From positions 124,001-188,000 of the forward strand of contig NW_026251768.1 in the NCBI RefSeq assembly GCF_025024155.1: 64,000 nucleotides of DNA, in the 5' to 3' direction. This document shows positions 1-11,523 of this stretch, piece after piece. The stretch comes from Gamsiella multidivaricata. Lineage: Eukaryota; Mortierellomycota; Mortierellomycetes; Mortierellales; Mortierellaceae. The translations under genes and the position numbers were made by a program. Numbering within the stretch: position 1 is the first letter of the stretch; the number at the start of each line of letters is the position of its first letter. The notes beneath the pieces were generated by a model that saw only the letters and a program-made list of their open reading frames with translations, made no database searches and had not been told where the DNA came from.

Positions 1-1163
<1,163 letters not shown>

Positions 1164-1185
1164 TTCGAGGTGGGCAGGGCAGCAT

Positions 1186-1205
1186 ACATATATATATATA
1201 TATTA
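1186..1205. repeat. (TA)n run between convergent 3' ends
   Basis: Alternating TA tract in the short gap between the 3' end of the CDF gene (+) and the thiouridylase gene (-). No other feature is seen there. Confidence 0.8.
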
Positions 1206-1249
1206 AAGAAAATGAATATATTGACCGTTCATATACGATTGCCCGAGCT

Positions 1250-3496
1250 TTATTGCTTCAAAGAATCGAATGGAGACGGAAGACCAGACTGGATCACAGC
1301 TCCACCGAGGCACTCATCCTGATCGTAAAGCACGATTTGCTAGACATGTTTGTACAAAAGACAATGTTAGTGTATAGACTCATATGTTGATAACCAGAGG
1401 AAAAAAAAAGCCATGGGCGAGTCTTTACCTGGCCAGGAGCTATGGCTCTTTGAAGATCCTTAAAGTGCACCCTGAATAGCTGTGCAGACACGGCATCTGA
1501 CACCCTGCCCGCAGTGTCCAAGATGGGCTCGATTTTGCATGGTTCTAGCGAATTGAGAACGAAGAGTAACAAGGTCGATATCAGACATCTTTGTCTGCTA
1601 ATACACACGAAGACGACGCGGTGTTTGAAGAGAGTTCACAGTGCGCAACTTACGAGGTGCTTGTCGGTGTCGGATCTGTGCTGTGAAGGGATATTCGTCC
1701 GATGATGGCGAGTCGGATTCTCCGACTGTAGACTGTAGCAGTCTCTGGGGTGGTTGACCAGCAATCCAATGCCATGATTCTGCAATTAGTCCTGGTGAAA
1801 AAAGCCTTGGGTTTTGTCTATAAGGTGATAAATGTAGAGTCTGGTTAACAGGTGGGCCCTCCCACAATGCCAAGAGTAGGTAAAAAACACACTAGAAAGT
1901 GTCCTTATTGTTTTAAACTTACGTTCCCTCAACAACAATCAGGGTGTTGGATGGCAGGTCCGTCCTGAGCACAACCCATCTATTGATATTATAGACAATT
2001 GAGTGTTGGTAAAAAGTTCTTTCATACAGACCTCAGCATTCCACATTGTCTTCTCCCTCAACTCCGTTATTCCCTTACTTCTGGCACCCATGCGTAACGC
2101 CAGAGGCCTGGCCGACTGTATATCTGACCAAGCCTTTATGCTCTCCAATTATCGGCCCCTCCAGTCCATTGACTCTAACGGGGCCCCGTCTCGTCTCCAG
2201 GTACTCTTCTAAAAACTCTCCGAAACGCTTCCGCTGTCCGACAAAACAAATTCCCATGCTCTCCTTCTTCACGGCCGCGTTCTTGAGTTGAGCTGCTCCG
2301 GTGGTCAGGGCCATTTTCTTGATGGTCGGTTTGTCGTATTGGGCCAGGGGGAAAAGTACATGTCGGAGGACTTCTTCTGAAAGGGTCGAAAGGTAATAAG
2401 TTTGGTCTTTGTTGCTGTCAAGCGCGCGGAGGAGCTTTGCCTGGCCCGTGAGAGAATCGCGTTCGACACGGGCGTAATGTCCCGTAGCCAGATAATCCCA
2501 TCCCTGTAACATCGTCATCGGATTCGTATCCTGTGCTGACAAATTGTTTGCATTCGCATCTTTGTTGCTAGTTCTACCCCTGTCCTGGCTCTTGTCCTGG
2601 TCACAGAGGTGACGATGTCGATCTTTACCAAGGCCACCGTTCCGATGACACCATTCGATCAGTTCTCCGAACTTGATCTCACGGTTACAGGTGATATCCG
2701 GGTTCGGGGTTCGTCCACGCTCGTACTCTGCGAGCATGACCTCAAACACCTGATTCCAGTACTGTCGAGAGAAGTCGAGCCGACGCGCCGGGATGCCGAT
2801 CTGGGCACAGACGGCTTGCACGTCGGCCCAGTCGCGATCAGAGGTGCAGACCTTTGGACGGGTTCTTGCCGTCCTCGGGGACCGCGTGCTTAGTGAAGTT
2901 ATTGTCATTGCTGGGGAGGTCGTGGGATTCGAAGGAGGGGTGGACTCGGTTAGGTAAAGGGTGTCGTGCTCGCTACCGGAAGGTTGTTGGCGTAATGATC
3001 TGGACTCGGACTCAACTTCGTCTTGGGTTTCTTCGTCGTGGTTCCAGTTGTGCATGTAAAGTCCTGTGACGTCGTAGCCCTGGTTGTGGAGAATGTATGC
3101 GCACATGGAGGAATCGACGCCGCCGGACATCAAGAGGAGGACGCGCTCTTTCGGAGCTGGAGCGTCGTCAGGGGAGGCATTGTTTGTGTTGTGGGTCAAA
3201 GGTGGATTGTAAAATAATGGTAGTTGTGCGGATGTAGCAGCAGCAGAGGTGTATTCCTGACTACAGAAAAGGCTTGAGGGAATTGAAGCTGGTCGTTGAC
3301 GAGAGCGGTAGTTGCGATATGATTGAACGAGAGAGGAGATCGCATGGTGTTTATGTGAGGATGCTGTTCCTGGAGTAAGGTGCAAGTTCCTGGGTCGGGA
3401 GTGAGCAGGACATCGCAGGTTGATGAACTGTCGGAAGGTCATTAAAAAATGGGCAGTCCTCCTTGCTGCCCTTGTGCCCGAGTTAAGATTTGACAT
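1250..3496 (-). CDS. SLM3: Mitochondrial tRNA-specific 2-thiouridylase (MnmA/TRMU family)
   Basis: Enzyme that places the 2-thio group on the wobble uridine of mitochondrial tRNAs using ATP and relayed sulfur. Five exons, all phases consistent: 2079-3496, 1923-1979, 1654-1817, 1429-1544, 1250-1339; 614 aa. The PP-loop SGGVDSS is at about residues 124-130, the first catalytic Cys in TPNPDITCN, the second in GICFVGQR, followed by HKGLVRYTVGQ and the QRAIAPGQ-type beta-barrel end. The first ~110 residues are basic and Ser-rich with few acids, as expected for a mitochondrial presequence; M19 is an alternative start. Two insertions of ~40-50 aa (before KVCTSDRDW and after GGLGK) make it much longer than bacterial MnmA. 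Head-to-head with the EFM5-like gene, 199 bp between start codons. Enzyme call firm; mitochondrial location is inferred from the N-terminus. Confidence 0.92.
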
Positions 3497-3695
3497 CCTG
3501 AAGATCGTTGGGGATCGTCGGTGGTGTTCCTGAAGATCATTCCCTCCCAGCAGCTTTCCGTTTCCTTTTGGGCGATTCGGTTGGGAGGCATCTTCAAGCA
3601 GTCACCTTCCCGTAAACAATCCTCCTCAATGGTTGCACCGACAGAAACGAATCCCATTTCTTTGCTCTCATCCTCACCAACAACACGACTAAACC
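3497..3695. promoter_or_regulatory. Shared divergent promoter, thiouridylase / EFM5-like
   Basis: 199-bp gap between two outward-facing start codons (3496 on -, 3696 on +). It must hold both 5'UTRs and promoters, so co-regulation is possible. No clear TATA box seen. Confidence 0.5.
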
Positions 3696-4547
3696 ATGGA
3701 TTCCGACTCGGACCTCGAACTCTCACCAGAGACTCTCAGGGCTCTTCAGCAAGTCATGCAGGAGCAGCAGGACCAACAAGAGCGGTTCGAGAAACTCCGT
3801 CAGCAAGCTGAGGAACGCTTCGACCAAGCCCAGGAGAACGACACTGAGTCCAAGGAACTACCCGCGGTGACCATGGATTTTTTCAGAGAAGATTGGCAGC
3901 TCAGTCAATTTTGGTACGATGATGCGACCTCGGAAAAGTTGGCGCGCGAGATTCTGGACCAAACGGACGCCAACAGCGTGGTGTGCTGTATCAGCTCCCC
4001 TACGGCCTATGTCAAACTCATGGTAATGCTCTGGATCGCTCTTTGCTACGATACTCCCAAGACGACAAAAGGATTGCCGAAGAACCTCTGAAGATAGCTG
4101 ACGTTGTTTCATTTACTTTTGCTGGATCAATTTTTCCAGTCAATGAACCCACCCAACACCAACAACCTGTTCTTGTTCGAGTACGACACTCGCTTCGACG
4201 TTTACGGCAGACAATTCATCCACTACGATTACTCCAAACCCCTCGAGTTCCGTCTCTCAGAAGAACTCAAAGGATCCATCGATATGATCGTGGTGGATCC
4301 ACCCTTTCTGAGCGAGGAATGCTTAACAAAAACTCTCGAGACCGTGAGGCTCCTGTTGAAAAAGGGCGGAAAGGTTGTCCTGTGCACCGGTGCGGTTATG
4401 TTACCGATCGCAAAGCAGGACGGCCTCGAATTAACAACCTTCCTTCCTGGACATCAGAACGGACTTTCCAATGACTTTAGGTGTTATGTCAATTACAAGT
4501 CTGAACAGTTTCCATTGAAGGAGCAGGAGGGATCTGAACAGCCATGA
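3696..4547 (+). CDS. EFM5: EFM5-like protein-lysine N-methyltransferase (eEF1A)
   Basis: Class I SAM methyltransferase of the EFM5/EEF1AKMT1 (formerly N6AMT2) family; in yeast it methylates a lysine of translation elongation factor eEF1A in the cytosol. Two exons, 3696-4022 and 4140-4547, joined in phase 0 by a GTAATG donor and a pyrimidine-rich CCAG acceptor; 244 aa, the usual family size. Visible landmarks are an acidic/Gln-rich coiled N-terminus (residues 1-55), FREDWQLSQFWYDD, the SAM-site strand VVCCISSPT, LFEYDTRF, and the DPPF motif in IDMIVVDPPFLSEEC that gave the family its old DNA-methylase name. It diverges from the tRNA thiouridylase gene, so two translation-related modifiers share one promoter. 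Function is assigned by family; the substrate is not visible in the sequence. Confidence 0.9.
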
Positions 4548-4722
4548 AGAAGATTAAAGACAACAGCCAATTCATGAAGATCATTGGTTCTTTACTTTTG
4601 CAGTTAAGCGGTGGATTTTATTACGAACTATTGTACACAGGAAGAAGTATAAAAGGTTGTTTGGCAAGATCGGAGGGAAGCAATACTGAGCGTTTTGCCA
4701 TAATGTATCCTTGTTTAATTTA

Positions 4723-6321
4723 TCAGCAGCATCCTTCCTTTGCACTTGGCTGGTTCAATTGGATCCTGCCTGCCATCGCTGCTGCATCCTGAGCCTGTTG
4801 ATTTGCGTGTTCGACCTCCCGGTTCATGATCTCCTCCAGCAGAAACCGGGCTGCATCATCAATGTTGCTGTTGTCCTTGGCCGATGTTCCAAACCTAGAA
4901 TGTGATATAGAGAGAAAAAAATAGACATTAGGGTTTCTGGTGTTCTGGGAAAGATTCAAAATGGCGATGCGTCCCGGGTCGTAGATTACCATTTGAGGAT
5001 CCCATTCTCTTCACAAAATCTGTCCATCTCTTCTTCGTCGAGACTAGCCGAGCCTTCTTCCTGCAAATCGATCTGTAAAAAGTCCATAGATAGATTGTCA
5101 TTAGATGATTTTTTTTTTCGCATATTAAGATGAAAGAAGCATCCTCGACCCTTATAGCCACGCTACCTTGTTGGCAAGAAGCACGACAGGGATCGGCTCT
5201 CCGCCGGGCAGCGAGACCTTCGTGTCCAGATCTGACTTCCACTTGGGCACTGCTTCGAATGTTTTTGGGCGAGTGACATCGTAGACCACCAATGCGGCAA
5301 CTGCTTCCTTATAATATACCTATGGAGGTCAAAGACAGGGCACGAGTATAAGTCAGAGCTACTTCCCGAGGTACCGTTCAACATGACATAATATACTCTT
5401 TCCCCTTTGTATTCTTGCGCTCTTGTGCCCTTCCCCCTTTTTTTTTCGCGGCAAATGCCATAGTGGTGAGCAGACACATGTTCAGGTTGGACATGATAAG
5501 TGCTCTTTCCGATAACAATGACAATGACAGCCAAAAAAGGGCAAGATCACTAAGGACACCATGCCGGGGACCCATGCTGGAACGCAAACATATCGGTAAT
5601 GCACCCGCGAAGCGGTCCCTTGGCAGAGACGAGGGTGTCCAAGTTCATTTGCTCGGCATGGCTAATCGCGATGGTACAAATGGGGTAACATGGTCCCGAG
5701 TCCTCTCTGTCCCACCCTGCTGAAACACAGCCCTTTCCCAATTTGTACTTTACAGAAAACGGTGCTTACCCTAGTCAATCCAGAGAACTTTTCTTGGCCA
5801 GCAATATCCCAGAGCTGCATCCTGATGACGGTGTCGGGTGACCACTGAATGACCTTGAGGGCAAAGTCAACTCCAATCTGCCGAGGGGAGGCCATATACA
5901 CAATACGCAGTATGGATTGCGATTGCAAGTGCAAGTCCATCCGTAAGTCCGTGAGTCAAATATGAGGTATGGTCCACAATGGCAGAGGGAGGTTATCATC
6001 GGATCCGTATGTTTCCATGTGCCCAATGATTCCATTGTGATAGTTATTGTGCGTCGTGTGGTATATACCAATCGAGGGGTCCAGAGACATGGACGGAGAA
6101 TTCAAGTTGAGAAAGGAACAGTGAGATTCGAGCACACAAAACACAGGCGAAGGAGAGCAGCCGCGGCCTTGGGGACTTACCGTGGACTTGTAGTTCATGG
6201 AGAATATATTGTGGACATAGCGTTTGATGATGGAGGTCTTGCCGGTGCTGAGGTCGCCGATGACCAGGATCTTGTAGAGGTACTCTCGAATGTCGGTTGG
6301 GTAGGGGGTGTCTTCGTACAT
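4723..6321 (-). CDS. Rab GTPase, Rab32/Rab38-like
   Basis: Small GTPase of the Rab32 branch, which acts in lysosome-related organelle and mitochondrial membrane traffic. Five exons with matching phases: 6181-6321, 5770-5877, 5167-5319, 4990-5072, 4723-4894; 218 aa. G1 is GDLSTGKTS (where animal Rab32 has GxLGVGKTS), switch region IGVDFALK, G3 WDIAGQE, G4 NKID (across the exon 3/4 joint), G5 TSAK. IGVDFALKVI.W and FGTSAKDNSNIDDAARFL are hallmarks of the Rab32/38 group. The C-terminus ends GCC, a double-Cys geranylgeranylation site. Start chosen at MYEDTPYP because it gives the standard spacing to G1. The subfamily is read from these motifs; its organelle in this fungus is unknown. Confidence 0.92.
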
Positions 6322-6969
6322 TGGTGCCTGGGGGAGGAGAGGGGTATGGATGAGAAGGAGGGATGAGGAGCTGTTTCGAGAAAGAGATGGTCGGCGAGGG
6401 TGCGGGCGAGAGAAAGAGAGAGATGCTGGAGTGATTGCAGGTGGTTTGAGGGAGTGTGAGGGGAGGTGAATGGAGAGAAAGGGAAGGCGACGAGAGTGGA
6501 GTCGCGGTGTTCTTATCGGCAGCAGCGGAGGGGATTGCCGCGCGACGCTCCTTCCTTTTTGGGTGCAGACGCACGCGGAGTTGGAGGCACAGGAGGCACG
6601 CGGTGCAACTCAAATACAACGGTGCTGCAGGGCAGTTGCCTCTGCTGCGGACACTGCGGACACTGCTACTACTGCTATTACTACTACTATTACCACTACT
6701 GGCACTGCTGCTACTATTACTGCTACTGGTACAACGCAGGAGCGCCTATTCTCGGGAAGACAAGACACCTGCCTACGCCTTGGTGGTCGCTCCTTATTGC
6801 CCGTTCCAGAACGGTGCTAATCGGCTACCACATGACAAGCATTGCTCAACTGAGGTGCATCCCTCCATTTGATATGCTCCCATAGAGATAAGGGAAGCAC
6901 GCCCTCGTGGTAAAGTCTTGAGCTGAGGCTTGTTTATGTGGTCTAAATATCCTCATGTCTAGGACACGC
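6322..6969. other. Intergenic, with CTA/CTG-type trinucleotide tract
   Basis: Upstream region of the Rab gene (-) and downstream of the hydrolase gene (-). Contains an imperfect ACT/GCT triplet repeat at about 6655-6735, open in several frames but without protein character. No gene supported. Confidence 0.6.
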
Positions 6970-8318
6970 TTAAAGACCTGCAGCCGGTCTGTCAACATCC
7001 TGTGCGAGAATCCAGCCGCAAACCTGCTTCGCAACCAACGGTGCATCCTCCATATGAACCGAGTGTGACCCTGGGATTCCCTTGACCGTAACGTTGGCCT
7101 TCTGTAGCCATCCCACCCTTTCATCAACGGCTAATAAATGTATGTAACAAACACGTTTGAGTATTGTCGTACAACTGCCAATTGTTCAATAAAATAGGTA
7201 GGTAGTATCAGGTACGATCCGCTTACTCGTCTTCATAGTCATTAGACCCTCTGAGGCCAGCACACCCAAGACCGGACACGTAATGCGGCTCATGAAAGCG
7301 CGTACATACTCATTCGATATTGACTGGGGAATCCGGATGGTCAACAATCGATCCGTGCTCCAGGTCCATCCTTGCGCCGTATTTCCATGTTCATCTGTTC
7401 TCTCGACACGTCGCAGTCCTCTTGATACCAGAAGCTTGGCAGGATCGGGGTGAAGCAACACACCGCCTTTACTTCTCGCGTTGCATGCAGATTCAATAGT
7501 CGGGTGGAAAGGAAGTCGTTTGTTGACCAAGTTCTTCTTCTCCTGGATATATTCCAACAGATGTTGAGGCTGGTCTTCTACCAGAAGAGTGAATGGTCCG
7601 AAATTATCTAGCAGGATGCAGAGTACCACTCTAAAGGTCGATTCAAGCAGCCATGTTATTACGTCGATGCAGTGCTTCATATCGAAGCCATTCGAATAGC
7701 TTGAGGACGTGTACCTGAATTCAAAGAGTCCAGCGTAGAGTGCGGAAATGGCTCCGCCCATTGAGTGCCCTATGACGGAGTGCTTTTCCCAGCCCAATTG
7801 CTCAGACACCTGGTCTACATCTTCCACATATCGCCAGAAACTATAATCCCCGGTCTGGCGATGGGACGATATACCGTGCCCTGCAAGGTCCAAGGCCACG
7901 ATTTCGACCGGTTCAGGACCTAATTGATGGATCATCAAGCTATCGGTGGCAATTAATTAGGGTCAAGGAAGCAGACTCTCTGCATCTCATGCTGGTCCGC
8001 TGAATACAATAGGCATTGCAGCAGCTTCAACTGTTAGTGAAGCACTTACGGTGCCAGCCTATGAGAGAAATAATATACAAAGATGTTAATAGAAAGCTCG
8101 CACACAACTCATCCCATTGAGAAAGAGAGAGAAAAAGGGATGGCATACATGTCGAATGAGTTTGCATTGTCGAGATGGCCATGGAATGCCAGGAAGCGTC
8201 GGCTGGGTCTCGCTTGGACAGGAGCACCGGCAGTCCTCCAGTGCTTTGCAGCGAGGACAATGCCGCTTTGGAGCTCGAAGGAGCGTTCCTCTGTGGCGGT
8301 GATAGCTTTGGTGGCCAT
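6970..8318 (-). CDS. Alpha/beta hydrolase, SERHL (serine hydrolase-like) type
   Basis: Alpha/beta-fold serine hydrolase; substrate unknown. Five exons, all in phase: 8149-8318, 8050-8058 (9-nt microexon), 7715-7939, 7227-7630, 6970-7130; 322 aa. Start is MATKAITATEER. FHGHLDNANSFD runs across the microexon into MLAP and LMIHQLG, reproducing the LDNAxSFDxLxPxL segment of SERHL proteins. DLAGHGxSSH follows, then the nucleophile elbow GHSMGG, LLDNFGP, and the catalytic-His region GSHSVHMEDAP in the last exon. The intron at 7631-7714 is 84 nt, in frame and stop-free; without it the protein reads EFR-VVLCILLDN as in the family. Divergent from the aminopeptidase gene with 450 bp between starts. Family firm; reaction not assignable. 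Confidence 0.85.
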
Positions 8319-8768
8319 TTTCTTCAGTTGACTGGGGGTAAAAGGGTAACAATACTGGTGGCAGGGCGGCATGGGAGGTATGAGCAGTATGCAATCCATA
8401 CGCCATGTCCTCGTTGTGCCTGGACCAGGCCAGCTCCGTGGGACATATCCGAGATAGAGATCGATCTTGCCATCCCCACTGCTCTGACCCCGATTGCTAT
8501 CGTCGGTTGGATGTTGGATGCGACGAGAGCGCCGTGGGCTTTGAAGGGGGCGAGAGGGCGCTGGAGGGGGCGTGGAGAGGGGGACACGGTGCGGTGCTTT
8601 CCATTTGGGGAGTCGATGGCCTTGGCTCAGTTTCCCATCAGCACAACACCCCGAACCTTATCTCACCTCGCCTGCGCTTTCTCTTCCATCCCCTTCTCTC
8701 TTTTTATACATTCGTCTCTCTCCTCCTCCCCCATCCAGCCGATCCCTCCTCCCCATCCCCCCAACACA
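8319..8768. promoter_or_regulatory. Divergent intergenic region, hydrolase / aminopeptidase P
   Basis: 450 bp between outward-facing starts, with a long C/T-rich leader (8640-8765) before the aminopeptidase ATG. No further gene or clear core promoter element recognised. Confidence 0.45.
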
Positions 8769-11165
8769 ATGTCCACCGCAACCAACACCACCGCTCGCGT
8801 CCAGAAGCTGCGCGAGCTTATGCAGAGTCCCGAACACAACGTTACCGCCTTGTAGGTGCTTCCTCTCAAGTCGAAAAGCTGTCAGCATCCGAAAGGGCTG
8901 TTTCCTCATTTTTCTCACGCTCGTCGCGCCACTATCTTCTCAACGGCAATGTCTCTTTCATCATAGTGTTATCCCGTCCGAGGATGCTCATCAGGTATGG
9001 TGTCAATCCCAACTTTCTCGCGTTCTACTGACTCAAGTCTCTTCGCTCTGTCGAGTATCCAATACTAACCATTCTGATGCTCCTCGATATAGAGCGAGTA
9101 CGTTGCCGAATGCGATGAGCGCCGCGGCTATATCTCTGGATTCACCGGCTCTGCAGGATTGGCTGTTGTCTCGCTGGAGAGTGCTGCCCTTTTTACCGAT
9201 GGTCGTTACTTCTTGCAGGCTTCCCAGCAATTGGATTCGAACTGGACCTTGATGAAGTCGGGTTTGCCAGAGGTCCCCACCTGGCAAGAGTATCTTGTCA
9301 AGGTATATTCAACAGTGTACCCCAACTCACCGATCTGTCCGGCAAGAAGGCAGTATCAAAAGACTGACCAACGGGTCGTCTGTTTCTCTCCTTTAGAACC
9401 TCCCTGCTGGTTCCCGAATTGGTATCGACCCTCTCGTTTTTACTGCCAGTAAGTTCCATGAAATATTTATCCTGTGACTATTGTAGCCGGTCGTGGTTGC
9501 GGATGGCATCATTACATCTAGGCTGGAACCATCGTTTCGTCCTTGCGGAGCTTGCAAAACTTCATGAGCCGAGCTGTCTCGATTGACATTCCGACATCGT
9601 ACTCTCTCTTTCTTCGTATAGCTGATGCCAGCAAACTGGAGGTTGATCTCGCCAAGGTCGGCTCTTCCTTGGTCCCCACTGCCAACTTGGTTGATTTGAT
9701 CTGGGAGGACCGCCCTGCTCGCCCCGCCAGCAAGTTGATGATCCTCTCCACCAAGTCCACCGGCCGTACACACGCCGAGAAGATCGAGCAGCTGCGCAAG
9801 AATCTCGAGAAGAAGAGCGTTGCAGGCTTCGTTGTCTCTGGTCTTGACGAGATTGCCTGGTTGTTCAATCTGCGTGGATCAGATGTCCACTGCAACCCCG
9901 TCTTCTTTTCCTATGCCATCGTCACTCCTGACTATACCAGCTTGTATCTGCAGGAAAAGTCCGTCTCGCAGGAAGTCAAAGACCATCTCGGATCCGAGGT
10001 CGCCATCAAGCCTTACGAGACCATCTTTGACGATCTCCGTGCCATGTCCTCGTCTTTGAAGGCCAACAACAAGAAGATCCTTCTCGGAAGCCGCACCAAC
10101 CTAGCCATGGCTGTTGCCCTCGGGAAGGAGAACACCGTCGAGGCCCGCTCCCCCGTCACAGATGCCAAGGCCATCAAGAACGAGACCGAGTGCGAGGGCA
10201 TGCGTCAGTGCCACTTGCGCGACTCTGCCGCCCTCATCAACTACTTTGCCTGGCTTGAGGAGCAGCTCGCAAATGGCGTGGAAGTGGATGAGGCCGATGG
10301 TGCTGAGCGTTTGGAGAAGTTCAGAGCGTACGTGTGACCAAAATTACACCGAATTTTTGCACCAACATTTTGCGGAGACTATGTACTCATTCTCTTCTTT
10401 GCCGCGCTTAAATCACATAGTGAACAGGCTGGATTCGTTGGTCTTTCTTTCGATACCATCTCGTCGACTGGTCCCAACGGAGCCATCATCCATTACAAGC
10501 CTGAGAAGCCCAAGGCTGCACGCATCAATCCCGACCTTGTCTACCTCTGCGACTCTGGCGGACAGTACATTGATGGGACGACTGATGTTACTCGCACCCT
10601 CCACTTCAAAACCCCCAACGCCCACGAGAAGCGCTGCTTCACCCGTGTTCTCCAGGGACACATCGCCATCGACTCTGCTGTCTTCCCCGATGGAACCTCT
10701 GGATATCTCCTGGATATTTTGGCTCGTCGCGCTCTTTGGGCCGATGGTCTTGACTTCCGCCACGGAACCGGTCACGGTGTCGGCGCTTTCTTGAACGTTC
10801 ATGAGGGTCCCCATGGATGCGGCACCCGCATCGCCTACAACGATATTCCCTTGGTTCCTGGAATGACCTTGACCAACGAGCCCGGCTACTACGAGGACGG
10901 CGAGTTCGGTATCCGTATCGAGAACGTGATGTTGGTCCGCAAGGCAGACACCCCCAACAACTTTGGTGGACGCAACTATTATGGCTTTGAGCACGTTACC
11001 CTGGTACCTATACAGATCAAGATGATCGAACGATCCTTGTTGACGCACAATGAGGTCGACTGGATCAACGCTTACCACGCAGAGTGTCTGGCGAAGGTTT
11101 CGTCTTTCCTGGCCCCAGGTAGCCCTGGTCTCAAGTGGTTGCAGCGCGAGGCTGTCTCGATCTAA
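8769..11165 (+). CDS. Xaa-Pro aminopeptidase (aminopeptidase P, M24B, XPNPEP1-like)
   Basis: Cytosolic metallopeptidase that removes an N-terminal residue preceding proline. Six exons with consistent phases: 8769-8851, 8967-8994 (28 nt), 9093-9302, 9397-9448, 9622-10327, 10421-11165; 607 aa, close to animal XPNPEP1. The creatinase N-domain is visible as [34 protein letters not shown] and [14 protein letters not shown]. The catalytic pita-bread domain carries the dinuclear metal ligands: D in CDSGGQY, D in GTTDVTRT, H in HGTGHGVG, E in TNEPGYY and E in GIRIENV. No signal peptide. Codon use is strongly C-ending, as in highly expressed fungal genes. Assignment is secure from sequence continuity across all exons. 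Confidence 0.95.
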
Positions 11166-11523
11166 AAAGGGGTAAAGCACCGTAGAACATCAGCAGCGTC
11201 CAATCTTTGTTGTATATAATATATATATATATATATAAAAAAATGGCGAAAAGACAGCAATTTCGCGGTGCTGATTGTGGAGTGAAGAGTATTGTGCCGA
11301 CTCTTGATCATAATCAGCCTGAAGCCGGCCATCATATCAAGCCATCGGCAATGAAAGAGCATTGGTTCTGGTTTTCCATTTTGCGGTACGCGAGTTTAAA
11401 ATAATGTCTCTCTCTTCTCACTTTCATGCTGTGGTTCCTTTCTCTTCTCCATTTTCTTTGTCCACCTCTTTTACCTTGACACCCTTCATTCACTCCTTCT
11501 ACGCTCTGTGGCCTCCAAATATC
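11166..11523. other. Intergenic with (AT)n tract and pyrimidine-rich leader
   Basis: Holds an (AT)n run at about 11215-11237 and a long C/T-rich stretch (11405-11520) that looks like a 5' leader of the next gene. The next ORF stays open back to 11362, so translation could begin at 11404 instead of 11524. Confidence 0.45.

Noticed and set aside
4740..4775. GGTTCAATTGGATCC as a tRNA B-box
   Set aside because: It lies inside the last Rab exon and has no matching tRNA arms around it.
6456..6885. Overlapping plus-strand ORFs rich in Leu, Tyr/Cys or Thr
   Set aside because: All three frames are open through a trinucleotide repeat; repeat translation, not genes.
10413..11180. 255-residue minus-strand open frame
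   Set aside because: Antisense to the aminopeptidase P last exon; no family features.
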